Assembly: GCF_018278905.1 (NCBI RefSeq)
Contig: NZ_CP046600.1
Location: 5,146,001-5,210,000 of the forward strand
Source of the DNA: Mycobacterium spongiae
GTDB taxonomy: Bacteria > Actinomycetota > Actinomycetes > Mycobacteriales > Mycobacteriaceae
Length of the DNA: 64,000 nucleotides
Direction: 5' to 3'
The position numbers and the translations under genes were made by a program. Each line of letters begins with the position of its first letter. Within the stretch, counting starts at the first letter, position 1. The notes under the pieces are model-generated. The model saw only the letters and a list, made by a program, of their open reading frames with translations, searched no databases and had not been told where the DNA came from. Below, piece after piece: positions 8,980 through 18,371 of the stretch.

Positions 8980-10166
8980 TAGCTGCACCCCTGCGTTTCG
9001 GTATGTTCATCACACCGTTTCACCCCGTCGGCCAATCCCCAACGGTGGCTTTGGAATACGATATGGATCGCGTCGTTGCGCTCGATCGGCTGGGCTTCGA
9101 CGAAGCCTGGTTCGGCGAGCACCACTCCGGCGGCTACGAACTGATCGCCTGCCCGGAGGTTTTTATCGCGGCGGCGGCGGAACGCACCAAACACATCCGG
9201 CTGGGGACTGGCGTGGTTTCCCTGCCCTATCACCATCCGCTGATGGTGGCCGACCGTTGGGTGCTACTCGACCATCTGACGCGCGGTCGGGTGATGTTCG
9301 GCACCGGACCCGGGGCGCTGCCGTCGGACGCCTACATGATGGGTATCGACCCGGTCGAGCAACGACGGATGATGCAGGAGTCCCTGGAAGCGATTCTGGC
9401 GCTTTTCCGCGCCGCGCCAGACGAGCGGATCGATCGCCACTCCGACTGGTTCACCCTGCGCGACGCGCAGTTGCATATCCGGCCCTACACCTGGCCGTAT
9501 CCGGAAATCGCCACCGCGGCAATGATTTCGCCATCCGGTCCGCGGCTGGCCGGTTCTATGGGCACCTCGCTGCTGTCACTGTCAATGTCAGTGCCCGGCG
9601 GGTACGCGGCCTTGGAGAACACTTGGGAAGTCGTGCGTGAACAGGCCGACAAAGCGGGCCGCACAGAGCCGGACCGCACCGACTGGCGCGTGCTGAGCAT
9701 CATGCACTTGTCGGACACCCGCGATGCGGCTGTTGACGATTGCATCTACGGGTTGCGGGATTTCGCCAACTACTTCGGTGCCGCAGGGTTCGTCCCGCTG
9801 TCCGAGAACATCGAAGGCGAACGGTCACCTCGCGAGTTCGTCGAAGAGTATGCAGCCAAGGGAAACTGCTGCATCGGTACACCTGACGATGCGATCGCTC
9901 ACATCGAAGACCTGCTGGAGCGCTCCGGCGGGTTCGGGACGCTGTTGCTACTCGGCCACGACTGGGCGTCGCCGAAAGCGACATTCCACTCCTATGATCT
10001 GTTCGCCCGCAAAGTGATTCCCCACTTCAAGGGACAGCTGGACGCAGCGCGTTCTTCTCACGAATGGGCTAGCCGTAAACGTGATCAGTTGATCGGCCGG
10101 GCCGGTGAGGCCGTGGTGAAGGCCATTACCGAGCATGTGGCCGAGCACGACGCAGAGAGCAGCTGA
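8973..10166 (+). CDS. Luciferase-like flavin monooxygenase (Rv3618-like)
   Basis: 397 codons from GTG at 8973; an alternative GTG at 8976 would make the classic GTGA overlap with the ephA stop, so the start is uncertain by one codon. Bacterial-luciferase fold features: FGMFITPFHPVG at the start, GFDEAWFGEHHSGG (about residues 41-54), RLGTGVVSLPYHHPL, and GRVMFGTGPGALPSDAY. Such enzymes use FMNH2 or F420H2; which one cannot be told. Co-translation with ephA and the following dehydrogenase suggests the three act on one pathway. Confidence 0.92.
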   Translation: MVIAAPLRFGMFITPFHPVGQSPTVALEYDMDRVVALDRLGFDEAWFGEHHSGGYELIACPEVFIAAAAERTKHIRLGTGVVSLPYHHPLMVADRWVLLDHLTRGRVMFGTGPGALPSDAYMMGIDPVEQRRMMQESLEAILALFRAAPDERIDRHSDWFTLRDAQLHIRPYTWPYPEIATAAMISPSGPRLAGSMGTSLLSLSMSVPGGYAALENTWEVVREQADKAGRTEPDRTDWRVLSIMHLSDTRDAAVDDCIYGLRDFANYFGAAGFVPLSENIEGERSPREFVEEYAAKGNCCIGTPDDAIAHIEDLLERSGGFGTLLLLGHDWASPKATFHSYDLFARKVIPHFKGQLDAARSSHEWASRKRDQLIGRAGEAVVKAITEHVAEHDAESS

Positions 10167-11185
10167 TGCGCGCCGCGGTGCTGCGCGACGGCCACATGGC
10201 CTACCGCGACGACGTTCCCGAACCCGTACCCGGACCGGGGCAGGTGCTGGTCGCTGTGCGAGCGTGCGGAATCTGCGGATCTGATCTGCATTTCGCGTCT
10301 CACGGCGCCGAGATGCTGGCGCTGACCGATCGAATGGCAGGTGACGGCGCGTTCGGCGGCCTAGCAGTTGATCTGAACCGCGACGTGTTTATGGGTCACG
10401 AGTTCGCCGCCGAAGTCGTCGAGGCGGGACCCGATACCGACACCTATGGCCCAGGAACGCCAGTGACGTCGATTCCGGTGTTGCTGTCCGCCAAAGGCGC
10501 CGAGCCGATTCTGTCCAGCAACCGCACCGTCGGCGGCTACGCCGAGCGGATGTTACTTTCTGCGCCGCTGCTGCTGCCGATCCCCAACGGCCTCGACGTC
10601 AAACATGCGGCGCTCACGGAGCCGATGGCGGTCGGGCTACATGCCGTGAACAAATCGAACATAGCCGCTGGGGAAGCTGCGCTGGTTCTTGGCTGCGGAC
10701 CTATCGGCATTGCCATCGTGGCAGCCCTTCGGGCGCGTGGCATTGAAACTATTGTCGCAGTTGATTTTTCGCCAGCACGGCGCGAACTTGCCAGAATCAT
10801 GGGAGCCCACGAGACGCTGGATCCACAGCAAGGCTCGCCATTCGATACCACCAAACAGGCCGTAGTATTCGAGGCGGTCGGGGTACCCGGGATCATTGAC
10901 GACGTCTTGCTGCGGGCGCGGCCCGGTACCCGGTTGATCGTTGCCGGGGTGTGTATGCAAGCCGACACCGTGCACCCGTTCTTCGCGATCGCCAAAGAAA
11001 TCAATGTGCAGTTCGTGCTGGCTTACACCCCCGACGAGTTCGCGGCCTCGCTCCACGCGATCGCCGAGGGTGACATCGACGTGACTCCGGTGATCACCGG
11101 GGAGGTTGACCTGGACGGGGTCGGCGCGGCCTTTGACGACCTCACCGACCCCGACCGGCATTGCAAGATTCTCGTTACGCCATAG
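10166..11185 (+). CDS. Zinc-dependent medium-chain alcohol dehydrogenase family protein
   Basis: 339 codons, with the start overlapping the previous stop by one base (TGATG). Catalytic-zinc motif CGICGSD (residues 34-40), GHEF (77-80) and the Rossmann motif VLGCGPIGIA near residue 172 are present. The four-cysteine structural-zinc lobe of classical ADHs is absent. I do not recall any dehydrogenase between Rv3618 and esxV in H37Rv, so this third operon member appears specific to this lineage or lost from the complex. Substrate unknown. The operon context suggests oxidation of an alcohol formed by the hydrolase or monooxygenase. Confidence 0.9.
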   Translation: MRAAVLRDGHMAYRDDVPEPVPGPGQVLVAVRACGICGSDLHFASHGAEMLALTDRMAGDGAFGGLAVDLNRDVFMGHEFAAEVVEAGPDTDTYGPGTPVTSIPVLLSAKGAEPILSSNRTVGGYAERMLLSAPLLLPIPNGLDVKHAALTEPMAVGLHAVNKSNIAAGEAALVLGCGPIGIAIVAALRARGIETIVAVDFSPARRELARIMGAHETLDPQQGSPFDTTKQAVVFEAVGVPGIIDDVLLRARPGTRLIVAGVCMQADTVHPFFAIAKEINVQFVLAYTPDEFAASLHAIAEGDIDVTPVITGEVDLDGVGAAFDDLTDPDRHCKILVTP

Positions 11186-11193
11186 GCGCCGGA

Positions 11194-11478
11194 CTAAGCC
11201 CAGCTGGAGCCGACGGCGCTGTCGGTGCTCGCCATGTTGTTGCCGGCGGCTTGCACCTTCTGCCCGTGGGCGTTGGCCTGCTGGTAGATCACCGCGAAGT
11301 TACGACCCAACTGGGCGATGAACTCCTGGCACGCCACCGAACCGGCGCCGCCCCAAAAGTCACCAGCAGCCAGCACATCGCGAACGATGGCCTGGTGCTC
11401 GGCCTCCAACGATGCGGCCTGCGCGCGAATCAACGCGCCATGGGCGTCGACATCGCCGAACTGGTAATTGATGGTCAT
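11194..11478 (-). CDS. esxV: WXG100 protein of the EsxI/L/N/O/V (Mtb9.9) family
   Basis: 94 codons. Type VII secretion substrate forming a heterodimer with the neighbouring Esx protein. The central WxG turn is at Trp42-Gly44 (DFWGGAG), flanked by two helices. It starts MTINYQFGDVDAHGALIRAQ and ends VGSSWA, typical of the Mtb9.9 family associated with ESX-5. The family is highly repeated in mycobacteria, so the symbol rests on position (RD8-like locus) as well as sequence. Last gene of a minus-strand PE-PPE-Esx cargo cluster, 9 bp from the convergent dehydrogenase. Confidence 0.92.
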   Translation of the reverse strand: MTINYQFGDVDAHGALIRAQAASLEAEHQAIVRDVLAAGDFWGGAGSVACQEFIAQLGRNFAVIYQQANAHGQKVQAAGNNMASTDSAVGSSWA

Positions 11479-11510
11479 TGGTGTTGTCCTCCTGACTCGA
11501 CGCTGGTGGG

Positions 11511-11807
11511 CTAGCTGCTAAGGACTTGTTGCGACGACTGCTCTTGCTGCTCGTAGTGATTCGCGTCGCGCACCAGACCGTCGCGCACCCCGTGAAGCAT
11601 GTTCACGATGTTGCGGAAGGCCGTGTTCATCTGCGTCATGGTGTCCATCGACGTCGCCTCGGCCAGACCGCGCCATCCCGCACCCGAGATGTTCTGCGCG
11701 GATGCCCACATCCGGCGGGCCTCGTCCTCCACTGTCTGGGCGTGCACCTCAAAGCGGCCCGCCATGTCCCGCATCGCATGCGGGTCGGTCATAAAACGCG
11801 TTGTCAC
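11511..11807 (-). CDS. esxW: WXG100 protein of the EsxJ/K/M/P/W (QILSS) family
   Basis: 98 codons. Partner of the EsxV-like protein. WxG turn at Trp45-Gly47 (GAGWRGLA). The C-terminal YEQQE matches the YxxxD/E secretion signal of ESX substrates, and the protein ends QQVLSS. A strong purine-rich ribosome site lies just upstream of the ATG at 11807. It is separated from the next esx gene by 32 bp, the usual spacing for co-expressed pairs, and sits 178 bp downstream of the first PPE gene. Confidence 0.92.
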   Translation of the reverse strand: MTTRFMTDPHAMRDMAGRFEVHAQTVEDEARRMWASAQNISGAGWRGLAEATSMDTMTQMNTAFRNIVNMLHGVRDGLVRDANHYEQQEQSSQQVLSS

Positions 11808-11985
11808 CGAAATCTCTCCCTAGAATCGTTAAAGTCGTTGTATCTGAGGGTTATTCACTGCTAGGTCGAGAGCATCTCCCCTTTCGGTCATGCGGCCCAG
11901 CCCTCACATGGATCGCCGCGCACATCCGGCGTCGGCGAACACATACGTCGTCCTATCCCGCCTGTCTGATGGACATCCGGGCGCG

Positions 11986-13233
11986 TTATCCCCCGGCCGG
12001 CGGCTGCGTGAGCACGCTGAACTTGAAGCCGTACCGAGGCGCCGCGAAGTTGTTGAACCCACGCGAGGCGCCACTGCCCATGATCGGCAACCCACCAAAC
12101 GCGTGCGACGATTCACCAACAGCCGCAGCGGCCCCCAGGCCGTTGGTGGCCGACGTCAACACCGCCGGAGTCGCCGCCGCCGGGGCCGTACCCGCCCACG
12201 ACGCCGGAACCGACAACCCGCCGACCGACGCCGCGTTACCCACGGCACCGGCAACCCCGCCCAGCCCCGTACTCGAAAGAGCAGCCGGAATCGCGGCCGG
12301 AGCCGCCACGGCGGCTTCTGCGGCGGCCTTGGCACCCTCCCCGGCCCACTTGGGCAGATTGTGGGCGAGCCCGAAATAGTCTTTCATCTGGGTAACCATG
12401 AGCCGCGCCGGACCAACCCATTGCCTGAACGCGTCGGCCATCGAGCTGCCGTCGAGTTCGGGTGAGCCGGTCAGACCGTGCACCACATCGCCAAGCAGGC
12501 CGTTGACAATGATCCCGTCACCGTTGGCGTTCCAGGTGTGTCCGCTCAGACCGAGCGCACCGGCGAGATCAGTAAGCCACGGCGGCTCATTGGTGAACCC
12601 GGCCAACCCCGACAGCGCCTTGGGGATGTCGGTGATGGCCTGCGCAGTCGCGGACGTGTTGACCGCCTGGGCCACTGACGCGGCCTGATTACCCAACGCG
12701 GACAGGTTAACCGTTGGCGCTGCCGGGTTGAACGGTGACAACTGCGCCGCGGCCGCAGACGCGCCGGCATACCCATACATCGCGGCGGCATCCTGAGCCC
12801 ACATTTCGGCATATTCCGCCTCGGTGGCCGCGATCGCCGCGGTGTTCTGCCCAAGGAAATTCGTCGCCAGCAGCGCCATCAACAACGCTCGATTAGCCGC
12901 GATCTCCGGCGGCGGCACCGTCGCCGCGAACGCCGCCTCATAGGCACCCGCGGCCACCATCGCCTGCTCGGCGGCCTGCTCAGCCTGCCCGGCAGCATTG
13001 CCCAGCCACGCCACCTGCGGCGTCGCCGCAGCCGCCATCGCCGCCGCCGACGGACCCAACCACGATATGTCGGTCAAGCCCTCCACCAGCGCCCCGAACG
13101 ACGACGCCGAGGTGCGCAGTTCAGCGGCCAGCCCGTCCCAGGCCGACGCCGCAGCCAGCATCGGACCCGAGCCCGGCCCCGAATACATCAACCCGGAGTT
13201 GACCTCCGGGGGCAACATCGCGAAATCCAACAC
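11986..13233 (-). CDS. PPE65: PPE family protein, PPE65-like, copy 1
   Basis: 415 codons from a GTG at 13233 (reads [13 protein letters not shown]). Upstream in-frame starts would overlap the PE gene heavily and give a non-PPE N-terminus. The PPE domain spans about residues 1-180, with the Pro-Pro-Glu motif at residues 8-10 and the conserved WxG-type WLG turn. The C-terminal half has the PPE-SVP-type segment [10 protein letters not shown] near residue 330 and ends in [10 protein letters not shown]...QPPAGG. It pairs with the PE gene 10 bp upstream and is probably exported by ESX-5. It closely matches the second copy at 13668-14918. Confidence 0.93.
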   Translation of the reverse strand: MLDFAMLPPEVNSGLMYSGPGSGPMLAAASAWDGLAAELRTSASSFGALVEGLTDISWLGPSAAAMAAAATPQVAWLGNAAGQAEQAAEQAMVAAGAYEAAFAATVPPPEIAANRALLMALLATNFLGQNTAAIAATEAEYAEMWAQDAAAMYGYAGASAAAAQLSPFNPAAPTVNLSALGNQAASVAQAVNTSATAQAITDIPKALSGLAGFTNEPPWLTDLAGALGLSGHTWNANGDGIIVNGLLGDVVHGLTGSPELDGSSMADAFRQWVGPARLMVTQMKDYFGLAHNLPKWAGEGAKAAAEAAVAAPAAIPAALSSTGLGGVAGAVGNAASVGGLSVPASWAGTAPAAATPAVLTSATNGLGAAAAVGESSHAFGGLPIMGSGASRGFNNFAAPRYGFKFSVLTQPPAGG

Positions 13234-13243
13234 GACTGGCCCC

Positions 13244-13543
13244 CTACGCGATCGTGGCCGCGTTGGCAGCCTCGGTGGCCGCATACGAACCAGCGCTGAC
13301 ACCCAACACCGTGGCCAACTGCTCCTGGACCGCTGCAGCTTGTGCACCAACGGCCTGATACAGCTCCCCATGCTGGGCGAACTGTGTGGCCGTCAACAAC
13401 GACACCAAATCAGCGGCAGCAGGAAGCAGCCCGGTTGTCGGGCCTGCCGCAGCCGAATTTCCAGCACGCACCCCCGCGGTGATGGAGTGCAGTTCCCCAG
13501 CGGTCGCATCCAGCATCTCCGGCTGGGCGAATACGATCGACAT
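13244..13543 (-). CDS. PE32: PE family protein, PE32-like, copy 1
   Basis: 99 codons, the size of a bare PE domain. It starts [18 protein letters not shown] with Pro-Glu at residues 8-9, and the C-terminus contains YAATE, matching the YxxxD/E export signal. A purine-rich GGAGG site precedes the ATG at 13543. It forms the expected helical heterodimer with the adjacent PPE protein. Practically identical to the second copy at 14929-15228 (only a substitution or two noticed, e.g. Leu/Val in GPTTG-L/V-LPAA), which indicates recent duplication or gene conversion. Confidence 0.93.
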   Translation of the reverse strand: MSIVFAQPEMLDATAGELHSITAGVRAGNSAAAGPTTGLLPAAADLVSLLTATQFAQHGELYQAVGAQAAAVQEQLATVLGVSAGSYAATEAANAATIA

Positions 13544-13667
13544 TTGCTTTCCTCCCTGTCAAGACCTCGATAGCACTGAGCAACAAAGGCTTTCAGTGGC
13601 CCGATTGGCCACCCAACGAGCTCCCATCCACGTCAAGCGGACAATGTGTGATGACCGAATCTGTCTC

Positions 13668-14918
13668 TTATCCCCCGGCCGGCGGCTGCGTGAGCACGCT
13701 GAACTTGAAGCCGTACCGAGGCGCCGCGAAGTTGTTGAACCCACGCCCGGCGCCACTACCCATCATGGGCACCCCGCCAAACGCGTGTGACGATTCACCA
13801 ACAGCCGCAGCGGCCCCCATACCATTGGTGGCCGACGCCAACACCGCCGGAGTCGCCGCCGCCGGGGCCGTACCGGCCCACGACACCGGAACCGACAACC
13901 CGCCGACAGACGCCGCGTTACCCACAGCACCGGCAACCCCGCCCAGCCCCGTACTCGAAAGAGCCGCAGCCGGAATCGCGGCCGGAGCCGCCACGGCGGC
14001 TTCTGCGGCGGCCTTGGCACCCTCCCCGGCCCACTTGGGCAGGTCGTGGGCGAGCCCGAAATAGTCCTTCATCTGGGTAACCATGAGCCGCGCAGGGGAA
14101 ACCCATCTAGCGAAGGTGTCCGCCATCGAGCTGCCGTCGAGTTCGGGTGAGCCGGTCAGGCCGTGTACCACATCGCCAAGCAGGCCGTTGACGATAAACC
14201 CGTCCCCGGTCGCGTTCCAGGTGTGCCCGCTCAGACCGAGCGCACCGGCGAGATCAGTAAGCCACGGCGGCTCATTGGTGAAGCCAGCCAACCCCGACAG
14301 CGCCTTGGGGATGTCGGTGATGGCCTGTGCGGTCGCGGACGTGTTGACCGCCTGGGCCACCGACGCGGCCTGATTACCCAACGCGGCCAGGTCAACCGTC
14401 GGCGCTGCGGGGTTAAACGGTGACAACTGCGCCGCCGCCGCAGACTCACCCGCATATCCATACATCGCGGCGGCATCCTGAGCCCACATTTCGCCATATT
14501 CCGCCTCGGTGGCCGCGATCGCCGCGGTGTTCTGCCCAAGGAAGTTCGTCGATAGCAGCCCGGTCAACAACGCCCGATTAGCCGCGATCTCCGGCGGCGG
14601 CACCGTCGCCGCGAACGCCGCCTCATAGGCACCCGCGGCAGCGATCGCCTGCGCTGCGGCCTGCTCAGCCTGCCCGGCAGTATTGCCCAGCCACGCCACC
14701 TGCGGCATCGCCGCGGCAACCATCGCCGCCGCCGACGGACCCAACCAGGACGCGTCGGTCAAGCCCTCGACCAGCACCCCGTACAACGACGCCGAGGTGC
14801 GCAGTTCAGCGGCCAGCCCCTCCCAGGCCGACGCCGCTGCCAGCATCGGACCCGAGCCCGCGCCCGAATACATCAACCCGGAGTTGACCTCCGGGGGCAA
14901 CATCGCGAAATCCAACAC
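13668..14918 (-). CDS. PPE family protein, PPE65-like, copy 2
   Basis: 416 codons from GTG at 14918, in the same arrangement as copy 1. It is near-identical over most of its length. Differences cluster in the segment after the conserved WLG ([14 protein letters not shown] versus [14 protein letters not shown]) and in scattered positions. The C-terminal [10 protein letters not shown] motif and final QPPAGG are retained, so both copies look intact. H37Rv has a single PE32-PPE65 pair here as I recall. The 124-bp spacer to the copy 1 PE gene shows nothing notable. Confidence 0.93.
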   Translation of the reverse strand: MLDFAMLPPEVNSGLMYSGAGSGPMLAAASAWEGLAAELRTSASLYGVLVEGLTDASWLGPSAAAMVAAAMPQVAWLGNTAGQAEQAAAQAIAAAGAYEAAFAATVPPPEIAANRALLTGLLSTNFLGQNTAAIAATEAEYGEMWAQDAAAMYGYAGESAAAAQLSPFNPAAPTVDLAALGNQAASVAQAVNTSATAQAITDIPKALSGLAGFTNEPPWLTDLAGALGLSGHTWNATGDGFIVNGLLGDVVHGLTGSPELDGSSMADTFARWVSPARLMVTQMKDYFGLAHDLPKWAGEGAKAAAEAAVAAPAAIPAAALSSTGLGGVAGAVGNAASVGGLSVPVSWAGTAPAAATPAVLASATNGMGAAAAVGESSHAFGGVPMMGSGAGRGFNNFAAPRYGFKFSVLTQPPAGG

Positions 14919-14928
14919 GACTGGCCCC

Positions 14929-15228
14929 CTACGCGATCGTGGCCGCGTTGGCAGCCTCGGTGGCCGCATACGAACCAGCGCTGACACCCAACACCGTGGC
15001 CAACTGCTCCTGGACCGCTGCAGCTTGTGCACCAACGGCCTGATAGAGCTCTCCATGCTGGGCGAACTGTGTGGCAGTCAGCAACGACACCAAGTCAGCG
15101 GCAGCAGGAAGCACCCCGGTTGTCGGGCCTGCCGCAGCCGAATTCCCAGCACGCACCCCCGCGGTGATGGAGTGCAGTTCCCCAGCGGTCGCATCCAGCA
15201 TCTCCGGCTGGGCGAACACGATCGACAT
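14929..15228 (-). CDS. PE family protein, PE32-like, copy 2
   Basis: 99 codons from the ATG at 15228 with GGAGG at 15236-15240 upstream; a longer in-frame reading to 15261 lacks any PE character before the MSIVFAQPE start. Pro-Glu motif and YAATE export signal as in copy 1. It is the promoter-proximal gene of the PE-PPE-PE-PPE-Esx-Esx array, so the AT-rich region to its right (15300-15480) probably contains the promoter for all six genes. Confidence 0.93.
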   Translation of the reverse strand: MSIVFAQPEMLDATAGELHSITAGVRAGNSAAAGPTTGVLPAAADLVSLLTATQFAQHGELYQAVGAQAAAVQEQLATVLGVSAGSYAATEAANAATIA

Positions 15229-15830
15229 TTGCTTACCTCCCTGATAGCACCTCGATAGCACCTAGCAACACCCGGCTGTGGGTAGCGCGTCGGCCACCCA
15301 CAAGCTCGCAGTCACACTAGGCCCCTATCAAGGAAACACACAGGAACCCTTACAACTGTTCACAGGAGAGTCGACAGTTGTACTCATTGTTATTTTTTTG
15401 GAAATCAAATGTCCTTGCCAAATACACTGGACTATGAGCTCGATTGGCGGTATAAGCCCCCTTTCGTGGATCTTCTCTACCGATTCAGCGTGATCTGAGA
15501 TGGCAAAACGGCCGGTGCGGCGGTGGCACTGCGGGCAACAGGGCGCGTTGCGGCGCAAGACGAGCACGGCGCTCGTCGGCTAGCTATCGGGGCGCCTGGC
15601 CCAGGGCAATGCCCACCGAGAACCGCCGGCGGCACCGCCGCCTCGCACTGATCGCTCAAGGGCAACCAACTGTTTCTCTCTCAGGCCGCTCGGTTCACCG
15701 TCGCGGCAAAGGACGCCAAGGCGCCGCCGCGCTCCAGTCTGCGTAGGGGAAGGTAACGGGAGCTATCGAGGAGCGAACGACTTAGCAAACTCCGGTGAAC
15801 CAGAGGTTGCACCCGATCGGATGGACGCCG
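15229..15830. other. Intergenic region with AT-rich island; probable divergent promoter region
   Basis: 600 bp without a convincing gene. Bases 15330-15500 are much richer in A/T than anything nearby. They include a T-run (15391-15399) and an inverted repeat ACAACTGT/ACAGTTGT at about 15352-15382. A 29-codon reading frame (15409-15498, plus strand, MSLPNTLDYELDWRYK...) lies in the island. It has no recognisable homology and might be the remnant of a lost gene. The position upstream of the PE gene suggests promoter or operator DNA for the ESX cargo cluster. Confidence 0.5.
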
Positions 15831-15870
15831 TCAATGGCCGTCAATGGCCATCAATGGCCTTTGATGGCCA
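15831..15870. repeat. Four tandem 10-bp repeats (TCAATGGCCN)
   Basis: Copies at 15831, 15841, 15851 and 15861 (the last reads TTGATGGCCA). Exactly one helical turn each, 85 bp upstream of the lpqG start. Helically phased copies of one decamer could be a regulator-binding array. A simple slippage repeat is the alternative. Confidence 0.8.
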
Positions 15871-15954
15871 CACCCGGCCTCCCCACGGCGTGCGCCTTCG
15901 CCGCACCGGCGCAGCCGACGTCCCCACCATCGGCGCCCGTTAGGGTTGAAACTC

Positions 15955-16695
15955 ATGCCGACCAGAGCAAGAACCCGCGCGTATGGGCGCCGAATCATGG
16001 CAACGATGGCCGCAGGATTGGCCATGACGGCGTTGTCGGGGTGCGATTCGCACAGCTCCGAACCGCCGGCGGCCAAGCCGCGTCACGTCACCGTGCGTGG
16101 GTCAGGACAGGTTCAGGGCGTCCCCGACACCCTGACCGCCGACGTCGGCATCGAATTCATCGCGCCAGACGCCACCACCGCGATGAATCAGGCCAACGAC
16201 CGCCAGCGCGCGGTGATCGATGCACTGGTCGGCGCTGGAATGGACCGCAAGGACATCCGCACTACCCGGGTGAGCCTGCAGCCGCAGTACGGCGATTCCG
16301 AGCCATCCGGAACCGCCACCATCACCAGCTACCGCGCCGACAACGCCCTGGAGATCAAGATTCACCCGCCCGATGCAGCATCGCGGCTGCTGGAGCTCAT
16401 CGTTAGCACCGGAGGCGACGCTGCGCGGATCAGCTCCGTTAGCTACTCGATCGCTGACGACTCGAAACTGGTCACAGAGGCGAGGGCACGCGCTTTCGAG
16501 GACGCCAAGAGCCGCGCTGAGCAATACGCTCAGCTGTCTGGTCTGAGACTGGGCGACGTGCTTTCCATCTCGGAGGCGACCGGCGCCGCGCCCGCCGAGG
16601 GCGCTCCGGCGCCCCGGGCAATGACCGAAGTCCCGCTAGAACCCGGTCAGCAAGCGGTGGCTTTCTCTGTGAACGTGGTGTGGGAGTTGAACTAA
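15955..16695 (+). CDS. lpqG: Lipoprotein LpqG, SIMPL/DUF541 domain
   Basis: 246 codons from the ATG at 15955; a TTG three codons earlier is possible. Arg-rich n-region, hydrophobic core and lipobox ALSGC place the lipidated cysteine at about residue 30. The mature protein is a single SIMPL (DUF541) domain with VTVRGSGQVQGVPDTL at its start and FSVNVVWEL at the end. Found in the RD8-like region next to the PE-PPE cluster. Role unknown, probably a periplasm-facing, membrane-anchored oligomeric protein. It is divergent from the PE operon. Confidence 0.92.
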   Translation: MPTRARTRAYGRRIMATMAAGLAMTALSGCDSHSSEPPAAKPRHVTVRGSGQVQGVPDTLTADVGIEFIAPDATTAMNQANDRQRAVIDALVGAGMDRKDIRTTRVSLQPQYGDSEPSGTATITSYRADNALEIKIHPPDAASRLLELIVSTGGDAARISSVSYSIADDSKLVTEARARAFEDAKSRAEQYAQLSGLRLGDVLSISEATGAAPAEGAPAPRAMTEVPLEPGQQAVAFSVNVVWELN

Positions 16696-16708
16696 CGCCG
16701 CCTGGCGC

Positions 16709-17317
16709 TCACTCGTAGATCTTGGGGTCAAGAGTCCCGATGTACGACAGGTCGCGGTAGCGCTCGTCGTAGTCCAGGCCATAGCCCACGACGAAGTCGT
16801 TGGGGATGTCGAACCCCACGTAGGCAATTTCAGCATTGGCGCGTACCGCGTCGGGCTTGCGCAGCAGCGCGCACACGCGCAAAGAACGCGGATTCCGGCT
16901 CGTCAGATTCCGCGACAGCCACGAAAGCGTCAGGCCCGAGTCGACCACGTCCTCCACGATCAAGACGTCGCGACCGTGGATGTCGCGATCGAGATCTTTG
17001 AGGATGCGCACCACACCGGACGAGGATGTCGAGGATCCGTAGGAGCTCACCGCCATGAACTCGAACTGGGTCGGCAGCGGAATCGCCCGGGCCAAGTCCG
17101 TAACGAAGAGGACCGCGCCCTTTAAGACCGTGATCAACAGCAGATCTTGGCCGGTGTCGGCCGACAGCATCCGGTAATCGTTACCGATTTGCGCGCCGAG
17201 CTCGACGATGCGCGCTTGAATCTGCTCCGACGTGAGCAGGACCGACTTGATATCCCCCGGGTACAGCTCCGCTGCCGGTGCCGGGGTAATGGCCGAGGAG
17301 CTCTGGGTCACGTCCAC
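16709..17317 (-). CDS. hpt: Hypoxanthine-guanine phosphoribosyltransferase
   Basis: 202 codons from the GTG at 17317; another GTG at 17311 and a longer reading to 17347 exist, but conservation with the M. tuberculosis protein starts at the [10 protein letters not shown] stretch. Salvages hypoxanthine and guanine with PRPP. The PRPP-binding motif [13 protein letters not shown] (about residues 123-135) and the flexible-loop AVSSYGSST are intact. It follows tilS by 64 bp, the widespread tilS-hpt(-ftsH) arrangement, although here ftsH is elsewhere. Confidence 0.95.
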   Translation of the reverse strand: MDVTQSSSAITPAPAAELYPGDIKSVLLTSEQIQARIVELGAQIGNDYRMLSADTGQDLLLITVLKGAVLFVTDLARAIPLPTQFEFMAVSSYGSSTSSSGVVRILKDLDRDIHGRDVLIVEDVVDSGLTLSWLSRNLTSRNPRSLRVCALLRKPDAVRANAEIAYVGFDIPNDFVVGYGLDYDERYRDLSYIGTLDPKIYE

Positions 17318-17381
17318 AGCGTGCCACGCCACCGAGTGAACAACCAACGCCAGCCCCCCGATTCGCGCGCGCAGCTAGGCA

Positions 17382-18371
17382 TCATCGGGTCACCGGCTGC
17401 GGTCGCAACGTCAGCGTGTCGTTGTGCCGGCCCGCGACCAACCGCTGGCGGCGCAATGTGGATCCGACCGCCACTCCGCCCTGACCATGCCAGGCGGTCA
17501 CCAAAGTCTCCACACCTCGGATGTGCTTGTCAGTCAACCCGGTCGCGCCGCCGTCGAGCAGCCAGCCACGAATCACCCGACGCCGCACCGCGCCCGGCAG
17601 CACAATTAGCGCGGGCACGCTCAACCCGATCTCGGTCACCGCGCCGGGCAACGCTTGCGCGGCGATCGTGTCGAGCAGCTCGTTGTCTTCGTGCAACGCC
17701 GTCGCCGTACGCGCCAGCGCCTCCGCTACGCCCCCGCCCAACACGTTCTCCAACAACGGCAGTACCTCGTGGCGCAACCGAGTTCTGGTGAACCGCCGGT
17801 CGGTGTTGTGCGGATCCTGCCAGGCCGTCAAACCTAACTCCCGACAGGCGTCGTGCGTGACAGCGCGGCGCACACTAAGCAGCGGCCGGCACCACGGGTC
17901 ATCGAACGGGCGCATGCCCGCGATCGATCGTGGCCCCGAACCACGGCCCAGCCCCAACAACACCGTCTCGGCTTGATCGTCGAGCGTGTGGGCCAACAAC
18001 ACCGGACCGTCCCGGTTCGCCTCCAGCGCGGCGTAGCGAACGGTGCGCGCCGCCGCCTCCAGGCCGCCTGGCGCACCCGATGAGCCGGCCGATGGGCAGC
18101 CAACCTCAACGCGAAGTACCTGTGTGCCAACACATCCCAATGAGATTGCTTGCGCCCGGGCAGTTTCGGCGACCGCGGCCGAGTCCGCCTGCAGACCATG
18201 GTCCACGATCAGGGCGGTGGTGGGTAGCAACCGGGCCGCTACGGCGGTGAGTGCCAGCGAATCCGGACCACCGGAGAGTGCCACACACCATCTCTCGCCG
18301 GTGTCGAGATACGCCCTGGCGAACCTCTCGGCAGCCGCTCGCAGCTGCGCTACAGCACTCTGTCGATCCAT
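17382..18371 (-). CDS. tilS: tRNA(Ile)-lysidine synthase
   Basis: 329 codons. Modifies C34 of tRNA-Ile(CAU) to lysidine, allowing AUA decoding. The N-terminal PP-loop SGGPDS (about residues 34-39) binds ATP, followed by VDHGLQ and the conserved HTLDDQAETVLL and RPLL segments. The C-terminal domain is shorter than in enterobacteria, as is usual in actinobacteria. The ATG at 18371 overlaps the upstream gene by 22 bp, indicating coupling. Known in M. tuberculosis as mesJ. Confidence 0.95.
   Translation of the reverse strand: MDRQSAVAQLRAAAERFARAYLDTGERWCVALSGGPDSLALTAVAARLLPTTALIVDHGLQADSAAVAETARAQAISLGCVGTQVLRVEVGCPSAGSSGAPGGLEAAARTVRYAALEANRDGPVLLAHTLDDQAETVLLGLGRGSGPRSIAGMRPFDDPWCRPLLSVRRAVTHDACRELGLTAWQDPHNTDRRFTRTRLRHEVLPLLENVLGGGVAEALARTATALHEDNELLDTIAAQALPGAVTEIGLSVPALIVLPGAVRRRVIRGWLLDGGATGLTDKHIRGVETLVTAWHGQGGVAVGSTLRRQRLVAGRHNDTLTLRPQPVTR

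Noticed and set aside
15328-15567. Minus-strand frame of 79 codons with CCPQCHRRTG
   Set aside because: No ribosome site, no recognisable family, lies across the AT-rich promoter region; cysteine pairs alone are not enough.
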